Of a DNA stretch of 64,000 nt, positions 54,626 to 62,909 are shown piece after piece. The translations under genes were made by a program, and so were the position numbers. The DNA comes from Arcticibacterium luteifluviistationis. GTDB taxonomy: Bacteria > Bacteroidota > Bacteroidia > Cytophagales > Spirosomataceae. The notes under the pieces are model-generated. The model was not told the origin of the DNA and ran no database searches. It worked only from the letters and a program-made list of their open reading frames with translations. The DNA lies in assembly GCF_003258705.1 (NCBI RefSeq), contig NZ_CP029480.1, forward strand, positions 2,604,001-2,668,000, given 5' to 3'. Positions within the stretch are counted from its first letter, which is position 1, and the number at the start of each line of letters is the position of its first letter.

Positions 54626-55043
54626 GCCTATCATAGCTATGTGGGCTACTGACAAAAACTCTATTGGTTTAGAAAAACACGAGCCAGAATTATCACCCAA
54701 CTATTTGGAAGCATTTAATGCTATTTCCGAAGATTCAAATCAATATTTGATGGTGATGGAAGATAAGGGAGAAGTGGTAGGAAGCTTACAGCTCAGCATT
54801 ATTCAATACCTCTTTAGGCATGCTAGAAAAGTGGCTTTGCTAGAAGCCGTAATAGTTAAAGAAGAAAGAAGGGGTCAAGGAATAGGCGAGCAACTTATTC
54901 AATGGGCAGTGGCTAAATCAAAGGAAAGAGGGGTTTATTTAATAGAACTAACCTCTAATAAAAACAGAGACCAAGCCCATTCATTTTATAAAAAACTGGG
55001 TTTTGCCCAATCACACGAAGGCTTTAAGCTAAAATTGACGTAG
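54591..55043 (+). CDS. GNAT family N-acetyltransferase
   Basis: 150 residues with the GNAT fold: N-terminal strand MKIRRAKKEEIKPIIAMW, acetyl-CoA pyrophosphate loop in VKEERRGQGIGEQLIQWAVAKSKERG (R/Q-x-x-G-x-G/A type), and the terminal AHSFYKKLGFAQSHEGFKL. The acceptor cannot be predicted. The ATG lies 35 bp inside folK, a long overlap, and rlmF begins 10 bp after its stop. Confidence 0.88.
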   Translation: MKIRRAKKEEIKPIIAMWATDKNSIGLEKHEPELSPNYLEAFNAISEDSNQYLMVMEDKGEVVGSLQLSIIQYLFRHARKVALLEAVIVKEERRGQGIGEQLIQWAVAKSKERGVYLIELTSNKNRDQAHSFYKKLGFAQSHEGFKLKLT

Positions 55044-55052
55044 ATTAGAAAC

Positions 55053-55937
55053 ATGCCAAATACAAAACCTGCTGTAAAATCTGAGTTACACCCCAGAAAC
55101 AAGCACAACGAAGGATATAATTTTACCGTTTTAACAGAAGTTCTCCCAGAGTTAAAGGAGCATGTTTTTGTCAATAAATACGATACAGAAACCATAGACT
55201 TCTCAAACCCTGAAGCTGTAAAGCTACTCAACAAGGCTTTGCTTAAAAGCCATTATCATGTTGATAACTGGGATATACCAGATGGCTACTTATGCCCACC
55301 TGTACCCGGAAGAGCAGATTATATACATTATATAGCAGATTTAATTGGAGCTGATGATGAGAAGCAAATCAAATGCCTTGATATAGGAACAGGGGCAAAT
55401 TGCATCTACCCTATTATTGGCATAGCAGAATATAACTGGCGTTTTGTGGCAACAGATATTGACGAAGACGCTCTGGAAGTTGCCTTTAAAATTGTTAATA
55501 ATAATGACATACTCCGAGGTCAAATAGAACTTAGACGTCAGATAAATCCTAGATTTATATTTAGAGAAGTACTTGGTGTTGATGAGTACTTTGATGTAAC
55601 TATCTGCAATCCTCCATTTCATGCTTCGGAAAAAGAAGCCAGACTAGGGAGCTTGAGAAAGACCAAAAACCTTGGAAACAAAAAGCCTCTACTCAACTTT
55701 GGCGGACAAAGCAACGAACTTTGGTGCGAAGGTGGAGAAAAAGCTTTCTTGACTAACATGATTTATGAAAGCAGACACTTCACTAGACAATGTGCTTGGT
55801 TCACTTCTTTAGTTTCTAAAAAAGACAATATCAGACCATTAAAAAAGCTTCTAACTAAGTTAGAAGCTAAAGAAGTCAAGGTGATAGAAATGGCAACAGG
55901 CAATAAAATAAGTAGAATTTTAGCTTGGCGATACTGA
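55053..55937 (+). CDS. rlmF: 23S rRNA (adenine-1618-N6)-methyltransferase
   Basis: N6-methylates A1618 in 23S rRNA. 294 residues: ELHPRNKHNEGYNF at the N-terminus, the RlmF-specific NWDIPDGYLCPPVPGRADYIHYIADL, SAM site CLDIGTGANCIYPIIG, and catalytic ICNPPFHAS followed by GGQSNELWCEGGEKAFL. This pattern separates RlmF from other N6-adenine methylases. Last gene of the five-gene operon starting at 53078. Confidence 0.95.
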   Translation: MPNTKPAVKSELHPRNKHNEGYNFTVLTEVLPELKEHVFVNKYDTETIDFSNPEAVKLLNKALLKSHYHVDNWDIPDGYLCPPVPGRADYIHYIADLIGADDEKQIKCLDIGTGANCIYPIIGIAEYNWRFVATDIDEDALEVAFKIVNNNDILRGQIELRRQINPRFIFREVLGVDEYFDVTICNPPFHASEKEARLGSLRKTKNLGNKKPLLNFGGQSNELWCEGGEKAFLTNMIYESRHFTRQCAWFTSLVSKKDNIRPLKKLLTKLEAKEVKVIEMATGNKISRILAWRY

Positions 55938-55969
55938 CAACATTGGTTCTTTTTCCATTTTAAGAATCA

Positions 55970-55977
55970 TAAATTTG
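55970..55977 (+). promoter_or_regulatory. Promoter -7 box of the AtoE-type transporter gene
   Basis: TAAATTTG, exact consensus, 48 bp before the ATG. TTG at 55943-55945 is a possible -33 (24-bp spacing, slightly long). Confidence 0.55.
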
Positions 55978-56025
55978 TACTTTAGTAGGTAATAGCCTTA
56001 AGAACAGAAAATTACCTACTGAAAT

Positions 56026-57423
56026 ATGATTTCAAGACTCGGAGAAAAGTTCACGGATATTTTCCGTAAGAACATGCCAGATGCATTCGTTTTTGCACTG
56101 GTCTTAACCCTAATAACGTCAATCACCGCCTTTTTCTGGGTGGGAGCCACACCTCTAAAAATCATTCAATCTTGGTATGATGGTTTCTGGTCGATGCTTG
56201 CCTTTGGTATGCAAATGGTCTTATTAATCATAACGGGCTACAGTATTGCTCTATCGCCTTTTTCATCTAGAGCTATAGATAAAGTGGCCAAGTACATCTC
56301 AACACCTAAGCAAGTTTACTTTATCACAGTTGTATTTGGTATGCTGGCTGGTCTAGTAAGTTGGGGCTGGGTGGTTATTGCAGCTTTACTGGGCAGAGAA
56401 TTGGCTTTAAGGGTAAGAGGAGTAAATTATGCTTACTTAATTGCATGTGTTTACTTTTCTTCTATTTCTTGGGTATCAGGATTGTCTAGCTCCATCCCTT
56501 TACTTTTAAACACAGAAAAAAACTTTCTAATAGAAGCTGGAATACTGGATAATATACTACCAACATCCTTAACGCTAGGCTCTACTATTAACATGTGTAT
56601 GATAGCACTGTTTGTTCTTTTAGGACCTTTTCTAATGCTTTGGCTAGCACCAAAAAAAGAAAAAGGCATAGAGATAATTGACGAATTAGGGAAAGAAGAA
56701 CAAACACTCAACAAAAGCATTTCGCAAGAAGCAGAAGACCTAAAATTACCTGAAAAGTCATTTTCTGACTTCATGAACAATACCTCTATCTTTCAATATA
56801 TCATTGTCTTCATGGGCTTCTCCTATGTTATTTATCATTTTTACTCAAAAGGATTAGACCTTAATCTGAACATTATGATATTCTTCTTCATAATGATCGG
56901 AATGCTATTGCATAAAACCCCAATGAGATATAGCATCTCCATGAAAAGGTCTTCCACCAATATCTCAAGTATTTTGTATCAATACCCTTTTTATGCCGGC
57001 ATAATGGGAATCATGACCTATTCTGGACTAGGAGATGCTTTAGGACAGGCCATTGCAAATATTGCAACAATAGATAACTACCCATTTTACGCCTATGTTT
57101 TGGGCGGTATTGTCAATTTTGCTATTCCCTCTGGTGGCGGTGAATTTGCCGTTATTGGGCCATCCATCATTGAGGCTGTGAATCAAATCGGGGCTGGCTT
57201 ACCTGATGCTCGATTGACAGAAATGACTGCAAGAGCTTCTCTGTCTTTGGCCTATGGCGAAGCATTAACTAATCTGCTTCAACCATTTTTCTTATTGATA
57301 GTGGTGCCTATTATGGGTGCAGGATTAAAGATTCAGGCCAGAGATGTCATGGGTTATTTAGCTATCCCTTTTCTAATTTACTTTGTTCTACAAATTCTAA
57401 TGGTTCTTTACCTTCCTATTTAA
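56026..57423 (+). CDS. Short-chain fatty acid transporter (AtoE family)
   Basis: A 465-residue inner-membrane protein with ~11-12 helices. It matches the AtoE group: FRKNMPDAFVFALVLTLITSITAFFW, GFWSMLAFGMQMVLLIITGYSIALSPF, LVSWGWVVIAALLGRELALRVRGV, and NFAIPSGGGEFAVIGPSIIEAV. AtoE imports acetoacetate/butyrate in E. coli. No atoDAB genes accompany it, so the substrate is only inferred as short-chain fatty acids. It converges with the ABC-F gene over a 36-bp gap holding a GTTTAA/TTAAAC repeat (57429-57442). Confidence 0.88.
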   Translation: MISRLGEKFTDIFRKNMPDAFVFALVLTLITSITAFFWVGATPLKIIQSWYDGFWSMLAFGMQMVLLIITGYSIALSPFSSRAIDKVAKYISTPKQVYFITVVFGMLAGLVSWGWVVIAALLGRELALRVRGVNYAYLIACVYFSSISWVSGLSSSIPLLLNTEKNFLIEAGILDNILPTSLTLGSTINMCMIALFVLLGPFLMLWLAPKKEKGIEIIDELGKEEQTLNKSISQEAEDLKLPEKSFSDFMNNTSIFQYIIVFMGFSYVIYHFYSKGLDLNLNIMIFFFIMIGMLLHKTPMRYSISMKRSSTNISSILYQYPFYAGIMGIMTYSGLGDALGQAIANIATIDNYPFYAYVLGGIVNFAIPSGGGEFAVIGPSIIEAVNQIGAGLPDARLTEMTARASLSLAYGEALTNLLQPFFLLIVVPIMGAGLKIQARDVMGYLAIPFLIYFVLQILMVLYLPI

Positions 57424-57459
57424 TTAGAGTTTAAGGTTAAACAGTTTAGCTCGGCAATA

Positions 57460-59103
57460 TTAAGCTTGATTCTTACGCTCTATATCGCTCAAGTTTTCCA
57501 TTTTCTTATTTCTTAAGAAGCCATTGATGTCTTCAAAATGTTCTTTGATGCGTTTGTTACCAAACTCAAACACCTTTGACGCAAGCCCGTCTAAGAAATC
57601 TCTATCGTGAGAAATGAGAATAACCGTACCTTCAAAAGCCAAAAGTGCATCTTTTAGAATGTCTTTTGTTCTTAAATCAAGGTGGTTAGTAGGCTCATCG
57701 AGAATTAGAAGATTAACAGGCTCTAAAAGCAATTTTATCATGGCAAGTCTTGTTCGCTCACCACCAGATAAGGCTTTTACTTTCTTGTTCAAATCATCAC
57801 CACTAAACAAAAACGCTCCTAAAAGGTCTTTGATTTTTGAGCGAATCTCTCCTACTGCTACATTATCTACCGTATCAAAAACAGATAATTCACCATCTAA
57901 CATGGAAGCTTGATTTTGGGCAAAATATCCAATTTGACAGTTATGCCCTACTTTAAGCTCACCATCAAAATCAATTTCTCCCATAATGGCTTTCACCATG
58001 GTTGATTTACCTTCCCCATTTTTACCAACAAAAGCCAATTTCTGACCTCTTTCAATAGTGATATTGGCATCCTTAAAAATCAGATTATCACCGTAAGACT
58101 TACTCACTTGGTCTGCTATGATAGGATAGTTGCCTGAACGTGGTGCGGCCGGAAATTTGATACTAATGCCAGAAGTATCAATCTCATCTACTTCTACAAT
58201 ATCCATTTTCTCCAACACCTTTACCCTAGACTGCACTTGAAGGGTTTTAGAATATGTTCCCTTAAACCGGTCTATAAAGCCTTGAATATCTGCAATCTCC
58301 TTTTGTTGGTCGCTAAACTGCTTTTGCTGTTGCTCTAGTCGTTCTTTTCTTAGCTGTAAGTAATGACTGTAGTTTACTTTATAGTCGTAAATCTTACCTT
58401 GCGTTACCTCAATAGTCCTGTTTGTAATATTATCAACAAAAGCTCTATCGTGAGAAATCACGATGACAGCTTTTGCACTATTAATCAAAAAATCTTCTAA
58501 CCACTGAATAGACTCAATGTCCATATGGTTAGTAGGCTCATCTAAAAGAATCAAATCTGGCTTTTGAAGGAGTATTTTAGCCAATTCAATTCGCATTCTC
58601 CATCCACCGCTAAATTCACTAGTTGGTCTTGTAAAATCGCTTCTCAAGAAACCTAAGCCTTGAAGTGTCTTCTCCATTTCAGCGTCATAGTTAACCTCTT
58701 CTATAGAATAATACTTCTCGCTTACATCAGAAACCTTTTCAATGATGGCCATGTATTCGTCCGACTCATAATCTGTTCTGGTTTCTAGCTGTAAGTTCAG
58801 CTCGTCCATTTCCGTTTTGAGCTTCAGTACATCCGCAAAAGCTTTTGATGTTTCCCCAAAAACGGTAGCAGTATCGTCGGTAAGTAAATGCTGTGGCAAA
58901 TAAGCAATAACAGCGTCGTTTGGAGTTGATATTTTGCCTCTGGTAGGTTTATCTACGCCTGCTATTATTTTAAGAAGTGTTGATTTCCCTGCTCCATTCT
59001 TCCCCATTAGGGCTATTCGGTCAGTTTCATTGACGTTAAAAGTCACATCACTAAATAGCGTTCTTCCGCTAAACTCCACTGCTACATTATCTACCGATAT
59101 CAT
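57460..59103 (-). CDS. ABC-F family ATPase (ribosome-associated)
   Basis: A soluble protein of 547 residues with two ABC ATPase cassettes and no membrane part. Cassette 1: LMGKNGAGKSTLLKIIAG, FSGGWRMRIELAKILL, LILLDEPTNHMD. A ~80-residue charged linker follows (LRKERLEQQQKQFSDQQKEIADIQ). Cassette 2: FVGKNGEGKSTMVKAIMG, LSGGERTRLAMIKLL, LLILDEPTNHLD. ABC-F proteins act on the ribosomal E site in translation. The closest known types by layout are YbiT/EttA-like; an antibiotic-resistance ABC-F cannot be excluded but the genomic context is housekeeping. Confidence 0.93.
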   Translation of the reverse strand: MISVDNVAVEFSGRTLFSDVTFNVNETDRIALMGKNGAGKSTLLKIIAGVDKPTRGKISTPNDAVIAYLPQHLLTDDTATVFGETSKAFADVLKLKTEMDELNLQLETRTDYESDEYMAIIEKVSDVSEKYYSIEEVNYDAEMEKTLQGLGFLRSDFTRPTSEFSGGWRMRIELAKILLQKPDLILLDEPTNHMDIESIQWLEDFLINSAKAVIVISHDRAFVDNITNRTIEVTQGKIYDYKVNYSHYLQLRKERLEQQQKQFSDQQKEIADIQGFIDRFKGTYSKTLQVQSRVKVLEKMDIVEVDEIDTSGISIKFPAAPRSGNYPIIADQVSKSYGDNLIFKDANITIERGQKLAFVGKNGEGKSTMVKAIMGEIDFDGELKVGHNCQIGYFAQNQASMLDGELSVFDTVDNVAVGEIRSKIKDLLGAFLFSGDDLNKKVKALSGGERTRLAMIKLLLEPVNLLILDEPTNHLDLRTKDILKDALLAFEGTVILISHDRDFLDGLASKVFEFGNKRIKEHFEDINGFLRNKKMENLSDIERKNQA

Positions 59104-59123
59104 ATTTTTTGCTTTTGAAGCCG

Positions 59124-59131
59124 CAAAGGTA
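59124..59131 (-). promoter_or_regulatory. Promoter -7 box of the ABC-F gene
   Basis: Minus strand TACCTTTG followed by CGG, exact consensus, 20 bp before the ATG. Upstream bases 59132-59259 hold only a weak TACAG/CTGTA pairing. Confidence 0.65.
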
Positions 59132-59259
59132 GAGAGACAAACGCCAAATAAATAAGGTCGAGGGATAAATATAAGACCCTTTCTACCTAGCTTACGCCAC
59201 TACAGGGCTTATCGCTGTAATTGGTAGATAAGTAATTAATATATTTTGATTTCTATATA

Positions 59260-59351
59260 AGCTCCAGCGGAGCGATATATTAATAGAAACAAATATCAAT
59301 AATTTAATTCGTTTGGCGGGATTTTGGCCCTTAGCCAAAATCATGACAAAA
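59260..59351 (+). repeat. Structured intergenic repeat, copy 1
   Basis: About 92 bp. The left block starts AGCTCCAGCGGAGCGATA and forms hairpin GCTCC-agc-GGAGC. The right block (TTAATTCGTTTGGCGGG then GATTTTGGC-5-GCCAAAATC, ending CATGACAAAA) forms a 9-bp-stem hairpin. AATTAA/TTAATT-type segments can pair across the 17-nt variable middle. The layout recurs at 59598-59704. Confidence 0.85.
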
Positions 59352-59429
59352 GCTTCCTAAAAGATATTAGTAGCCCAACATTTATAGAATAAACTTCCTT
59401 GATTCATTTTTGCCTTTGTCTTGCCAGAC

Positions 59430-59462
59430 GGGCACTACTTTTTGATGGGCAAAAAGTAGCCC
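59430..59462. repeat. Hairpin between the two repeat copies
   Basis: Perfect 10-bp arms CTACTTTTTG (59435-59444) and CAAAAAGTAG (59450-59459) around 5 nt, with outer GGG/CCC pairing. Similar TACTTTTTG hairpins are dispersed in Bacteroidota intergenic DNA, from memory. No gene overlaps it. Confidence 0.6.
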
Positions 59463-59597
59463 AAAACCACCTAACCAAATAAACTTGTACAATTGGAATT
59501 TCGATTGACTTTCCTCTAGATTACAACATAATAGAACGAAATCCCAATCGTCCTTCAAACAGTATTTGCTTGATATGGAATTAATAATTTTCCTTTT

Positions 59598-59704
59598 AGC
59601 TCCAGCGGAGCGATAAATTAATAGAGAGGGGTGATAACCCTCTTAAAAGAAGTGAGTTAATTCGTTTGGCGGGATTTTGGCCTTTTGCCAAAATCATGAC
59701 AAAA
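59598..59704 (+). repeat. Structured intergenic repeat, copy 2
   Basis: About 107 bp, nearly identical to copy 1 in its first 27 and last ~48 bases, but with an unrelated 32-nt middle that itself contains AGAGGG/CCCTCT arms. The two base changes in the right hairpin fall in the loop, leaving the stem intact. Its right end is 6 bp from the thyA stop. The rest of the 607-bp gap (59352-59597) shows no gene. Confidence 0.85.
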
Positions 59705-59710
59705 TATCCT

Positions 59711-60505
59711 TTAAACTGCCACCTTTCCTTTAATCAAGGGATATGGGTCGTAATTTTCAAATTTGATATCATCAGCTGTATAATCAAAAATAGATTTAAC
59801 ATCTGGATTAAGCACCAGCCTAGGTAGTGCTTTTGGTGTTCTCGTTAATTGCTCCTTTACTTGCTCAAAATGATTAGTATAGATATGTGTATCTCCACTA
59901 GTCCAAACAAAATCACCAACCTCTAATTCACATTCTTGGGCTACCATGTGTGTCAAAAGTGCATATGATGCTATATTGAAAGGCACTCCTAAAAATACAT
60001 CTGAACTACGTTGATAAAGCTGACAAGACAACTTACCATCCGCCACATAAAACTGAAAAAGAGCATGACAAGGCATAAGAGCCATTTCAGACAACTCGCC
60101 TACATTCCATGCCGACACTAAGATTCTTCTAGAGTCGGGGGAAGTTTTTATTTGCTCTATAACCGTTTTTAGTTGGTCTATTGAACCTCCATTTGGAGTA
60201 GGCCAAGAACGCCATTGCTTACCATAAACAGGACCTAAATCTCCATTTTCGTCAGCCCATTCATTCCAAATCCTTACTTTATTGTCGTTAAGATATTTGA
60301 TATTGGTGTCACCATCTATAAACCATAAAAGTTCATGTACCACAGATGGAATATGAATCTTTTTGGTGGTAACCAAAGGAAACCCTTCATTCAGGTTAAA
60401 ACGCATCTGATAACCAAAAACACTTTTTGTACCCGTACCTGTACGGTCCGTTTTCATGGTTCCTTCAGCAAGGATATGTTTAAGTAGGTTTTGGTATTGT
60501 AGCAT
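59711..60505 (-). CDS. thyA: Thymidylate synthase
   Basis: Methylates dUMP to dTMP using methylenetetrahydrofolate. 264 residues, the E. coli length: [38 protein letters not shown], the nucleophile Cys in [13 protein letters not shown], and [24 protein letters not shown]. dfrA (dihydrofolate reductase), often next to thyA, is not here; the downstream 600 bp carry repeats instead. An exact -7 box lies at 60539-60546. Confidence 0.98.
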   Translation of the reverse strand: MLQYQNLLKHILAEGTMKTDRTGTGTKSVFGYQMRFNLNEGFPLVTTKKIHIPSVVHELLWFIDGDTNIKYLNDNKVRIWNEWADENGDLGPVYGKQWRSWPTPNGGSIDQLKTVIEQIKTSPDSRRILVSAWNVGELSEMALMPCHALFQFYVADGKLSCQLYQRSSDVFLGVPFNIASYALLTHMVAQECELEVGDFVWTSGDTHIYTNHFEQVKEQLTRTPKALPRLVLNPDVKSIFDYTADDIKFENYDPYPLIKGKVAV

Positions 60506-60538
60506 TTTAAATGGGGTTCAAATTGAATTAGCTTAAAG

Positions 60539-60546
60539 CAAAAATA
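60539..60546 (-). promoter_or_regulatory. Promoter -7 box of thyA
   Basis: Minus strand TATTTTTG, exact TAnnTTTG, 33 bp before the thyA ATG. Confidence 0.6.
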
Positions 60547-60604
60547 CAAGTCAATTATATGAATAAAAAAGGTCATTTTAATAACCAATTTCAAAAAGTC
60601 TAAA

Positions 60605-61027
60605 CTATCTCAAAATCTCAAAACTATGCGTTATTTCCGCAGAACTTTGAAACTGAGCTGTGGCAGAACAGTATTTTTCCATCGACATAGAAATGGCTCT
60701 TTTCATCTTTTTAGCATCTATTTCCCCTTTTACTTCAAAGTGTACATTGATACTTCTGAAAGGCGTCATTTGCGTACCTTCAATGGCCTCTCTCTCTCCA
60801 GAAACAATCACATTAAAGTCTTCTATAACTTGCTTTTGCTTCTGCAATATAATTACCACATCTATAGAAGCACAACCGCCCAAACCCATCAAAAGTAGTT
60901 CCATTGGTCTGCTACCTGCATTATGACCACCTACTTTTTCTGAAGCATCTATATGTACTAAACTCTCTGAAGAGCCTTTTCCTGTTAAATGGAAGGCGTC
61001 GTCTACTCTTGTTAATTGAACTTTCAT
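60605..61027 (-). CDS. OsmC family protein
   Basis: 140 residues with the OsmC/Ohr fold: DASEKVGGHNAGSRPMELLLMGLGGCASIDVVIILQKQ contains the conserved first Cys region, and MEKYCSATAQFQSSAEITHSFEI the second Cys. These two cysteines reduce organic hydroperoxides in Ohr/OsmC enzymes. The YhfA-like subgroup has this length. It follows the Cys/Met PLP enzyme gene by 79 bp containing a strong hairpin (61048-61080), so it may be part of the same transcript. Confidence 0.88.
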   Translation of the reverse strand: MKVQLTRVDDAFHLTGKGSSESLVHIDASEKVGGHNAGSRPMELLLMGLGGCASIDVVIILQKQKQVIEDFNVIVSGEREAIEGTQMTPFRSINVHFEVKGEIDAKKMKRAISMSMEKYCSATAQFQSSAEITHSFEILR

Positions 61028-61047
61028 TTTTTATACTATTTAGAAAT

Positions 61048-61080
61048 GAGACTTAATCATTACAATGATTCTTAAGTCTC
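61048..61080. repeat. Bulged hairpin between the PLP enzyme gene and osmC
   Basis: Two 7-bp pairings in series, GAGACTT/AAGTCTC and AATCATT/AATGATT, with a 2-nt loop and a 3-nt bulge. No T-run follows on the minus strand. Confidence 0.6.
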
Positions 61081-61106
61081 CTGTCTCTATACTAAGTTAT
61101 AAAATC

Positions 61107-62276
61107 TTATTTCGAACCTTGAATCGCCTGCTTAAAGTCAGCTATCAAATCGTCAATATCTTCTAAGCCAACAGAAATTCTCATCAAACCTTCTGTTATG
61201 CCTAACTCGTCTTTAATATCCTGAGCTATTTTGGAGTGTGTCGTAGTATTCGGGTTAGTTATAGTAGTTCTAGTATCACCCAAATTTGAGGTTTTACTTG
61301 GGATGGTTAACAACTTAGTGAAACGAATAATTCGTTCAAAGCCACCTTCCAAATCTATGGTTACTAATGCACCTCCACTTTTCATTTGCTTTTTAGCCAA
61401 AGCCGACTGCGGATGTGAGTCTAAAAATGGATAGTTCACCTTAGTTACCCCTTCTAAACCTTGAAGAGCCTCCGCTAGTTTTCCAGCATTTTCACAATGC
61501 TTTTCTACTCTTAAGTGTAAGGTTTCTAAACTTTTTGAAAGTACCCAAGCATTAAATGGTGAAAGTGCCGGCCCCGTATGTCTACAGAAAAAAGTCACCT
61601 TTTCCATTCGCTCTGGTGTTCCCACTATAATTCCACCCATTACTCTCCCCTGCCCATCCATAAATTTAGTAGCAGAATGAACTATCAAATCAGCTCCAAA
61701 TTGGGCTGGCTTTTGAATCACTGGTGTAGCAAAACAATTATCTATGTAATAAATCAAGTCATGCTTTTTAGCCACTTTACCTAGCATTTCTAAATCTACT
61801 AAGTCCAAGCCTGGATTAGAAGGCGTTTCGCAGTAAAGCATCTTTGTGTTTTCCTGCACCGCATTATTCCAGTCTTCTTCTGTAGCACTTACTTCCAAAT
61901 AAGTATGCGTAATACCCCACTTAGAAAGTATTTGTGTAATAATTTGATGAGCAGAACCAAAAAGTGCTTTACTAGAAATTATATGATCTCCTGACTCTAA
62001 ATGAGCTGCAAATCCAGCAAAGACAGCAGCCATTCCCGATGCCGTAGCAAAACCTACTTCTAGGCCTTCCAACATACAAACCTTATCAATAAACTCCTGA
62101 ACTGATGGATTTGAGTATCTTGAATAAATATTCCCTTCTACTTCATTATTAAAAAGGGCCTTACCGTGACCCGCATCTTCAAAAGTAAAACTAGACGTCA
62201 AAAACATTGGCGTAGAGTGTTCTCCATGCTGTGTTCTTTCTGTTTGAATTTTGATTGATTTGGTGATGTCTTTCAT
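61107..62276 (-). CDS. metZ: Cys/Met metabolism PLP enzyme, probably O-succinylhomoserine sulfhydrylase
   Basis: 389 residues from the ATG at 62274-62276 (a TTG five codons earlier is less likely). Fold type I enzyme: TSSFTFEDAGHGKALFNNEVEGNIYSRYSNPSVQEF, ASGMAAVFAGF, CETPSNPGLDLVD, and the PLP lysine in VHSATKFMDGQGRVMGG. The overall form is closest to MetZ, which makes homocysteine from acyl-homoserine and sulfide, consuming the sulfide from the window's sulfate pathway. Cystathionine gamma-synthase or -lyase cannot be excluded by sequence alone. No SAM riboswitch is visible upstream (65-bp gap). Confidence 0.88.
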   Translation of the reverse strand: MKDITKSIKIQTERTQHGEHSTPMFLTSSFTFEDAGHGKALFNNEVEGNIYSRYSNPSVQEFIDKVCMLEGLEVGFATASGMAAVFAGFAAHLESGDHIISSKALFGSAHQIITQILSKWGITHTYLEVSATEEDWNNAVQENTKMLYCETPSNPGLDLVDLEMLGKVAKKHDLIYYIDNCFATPVIQKPAQFGADLIVHSATKFMDGQGRVMGGIIVGTPERMEKVTFFCRHTGPALSPFNAWVLSKSLETLHLRVEKHCENAGKLAEALQGLEGVTKVNYPFLDSHPQSALAKKQMKSGGALVTIDLEGGFERIIRFTKLLTIPSKTSNLGDTRTTITNPNTTTHSKIAQDIKDELGITEGLMRISVGLEDIDDLIADFKQAIQGSK

Positions 62277-62341
62277 TTCTTCTGTTACCAAAGCCTTAAG
62301 CTATTGTTCTTAAGACTTGCTTAAAATTGTTCTATTATTAA

Positions 62342-62905
62342 TTATTTGGCAAATATGCCATTCTCATAATTTGTTATCCAGTCCTTATTGACCCTATTAA
62401 TTGTCTTAAAGAATGGTACAAAATACATCTGCATGTCCTTTTCAAAATCGCCAGTCGGCATAAAAGGTTCACTAATTATTACTTCTTTCTTCTTAAAGTC
62501 AAAGCCTACAGGAAGAATAGGAATTTCACCTCCCACTGCCATGTAATAAAAGCCTGTCCTCAGCTTACTTACATTTTTTCTAGTTCCTTCTGGAGCTATT
62601 GCAAAAAGCATGTCTTTCGTATTCTTAATAGTAAGGGCATAACTTTCTACCATATTAAGATTCTTAGACCTTACCACAGGAGTTCCGCCCAACCATTTAA
62701 AAAGAAAGCCAACCGGTGAATTAAACAACTCTGCTTTTCCTAAATAGCCAATTTTACGCCTCATAGCTCCCCTAGCCATTAGCCCAATAGGAAAATCAAT
62801 CCATGTATTATGAGGACATACCGCTAAAACCCCTTTTTTTAGGTCTGTAGGAATTTCACCAACAAGTTTCCATCCAAATAGGGCAAATAAGAATCTAGCT
62901 ATCAC
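62342..62905 (-). CDS. PlsC-like 1-acyl-glycerol-3-phosphate acyltransferase family protein
   Basis: 187 residues starting with GTG (62903-62905). It has the acyltransferase block I variant CPHNTWIDFPIG (H-x4-D, here HNTWID) and the APEGTR block III. That block continues KNVSKLRTGFYYMAVGGEIPILPVGFDFKKKEVIISEPF. A short N-terminal hydrophobic stretch precedes it. Such proteins acylate lysophosphatidate or a related phospholipid or sterol. It lies 4 bp downstream of the M50 protease gene. Confidence 0.85.
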   Translation of the reverse strand: MIARFLFALFGWKLVGEIPTDLKKGVLAVCPHNTWIDFPIGLMARGAMRRKIGYLGKAELFNSPVGFLFKWLGGTPVVRSKNLNMVESYALTIKNTKDMLFAIAPEGTRKNVSKLRTGFYYMAVGGEIPILPVGFDFKKKEVIISEPFMPTGDFEKDMQMYFVPFFKTINRVNKDWITNYENGIFAK

Positions 62906-62909
62906 TGAT

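Noticed and set aside
56451-56780. 109-codon minus-strand open frame inside the AtoE-type gene
   Set aside because: Antisense shadow of membrane helices; no independent signals.
57429-57442. Terminator between the AtoE-type and ABC-F genes
   Set aside because: Arms of only 6 bp with a 2-nt gap and no T-run; too weak to call.
59104-59710. CRISPR array or insertion sequence in the 607-bp gap
   Set aside because: Only two imperfect long repeats with differing centres, no regular spacers, no transposase.
62277-62341. SAM riboswitch before the metZ-like gene
   Set aside because: The gap is only 65 bp and shows CTTAAG repeats but no riboswitch core.
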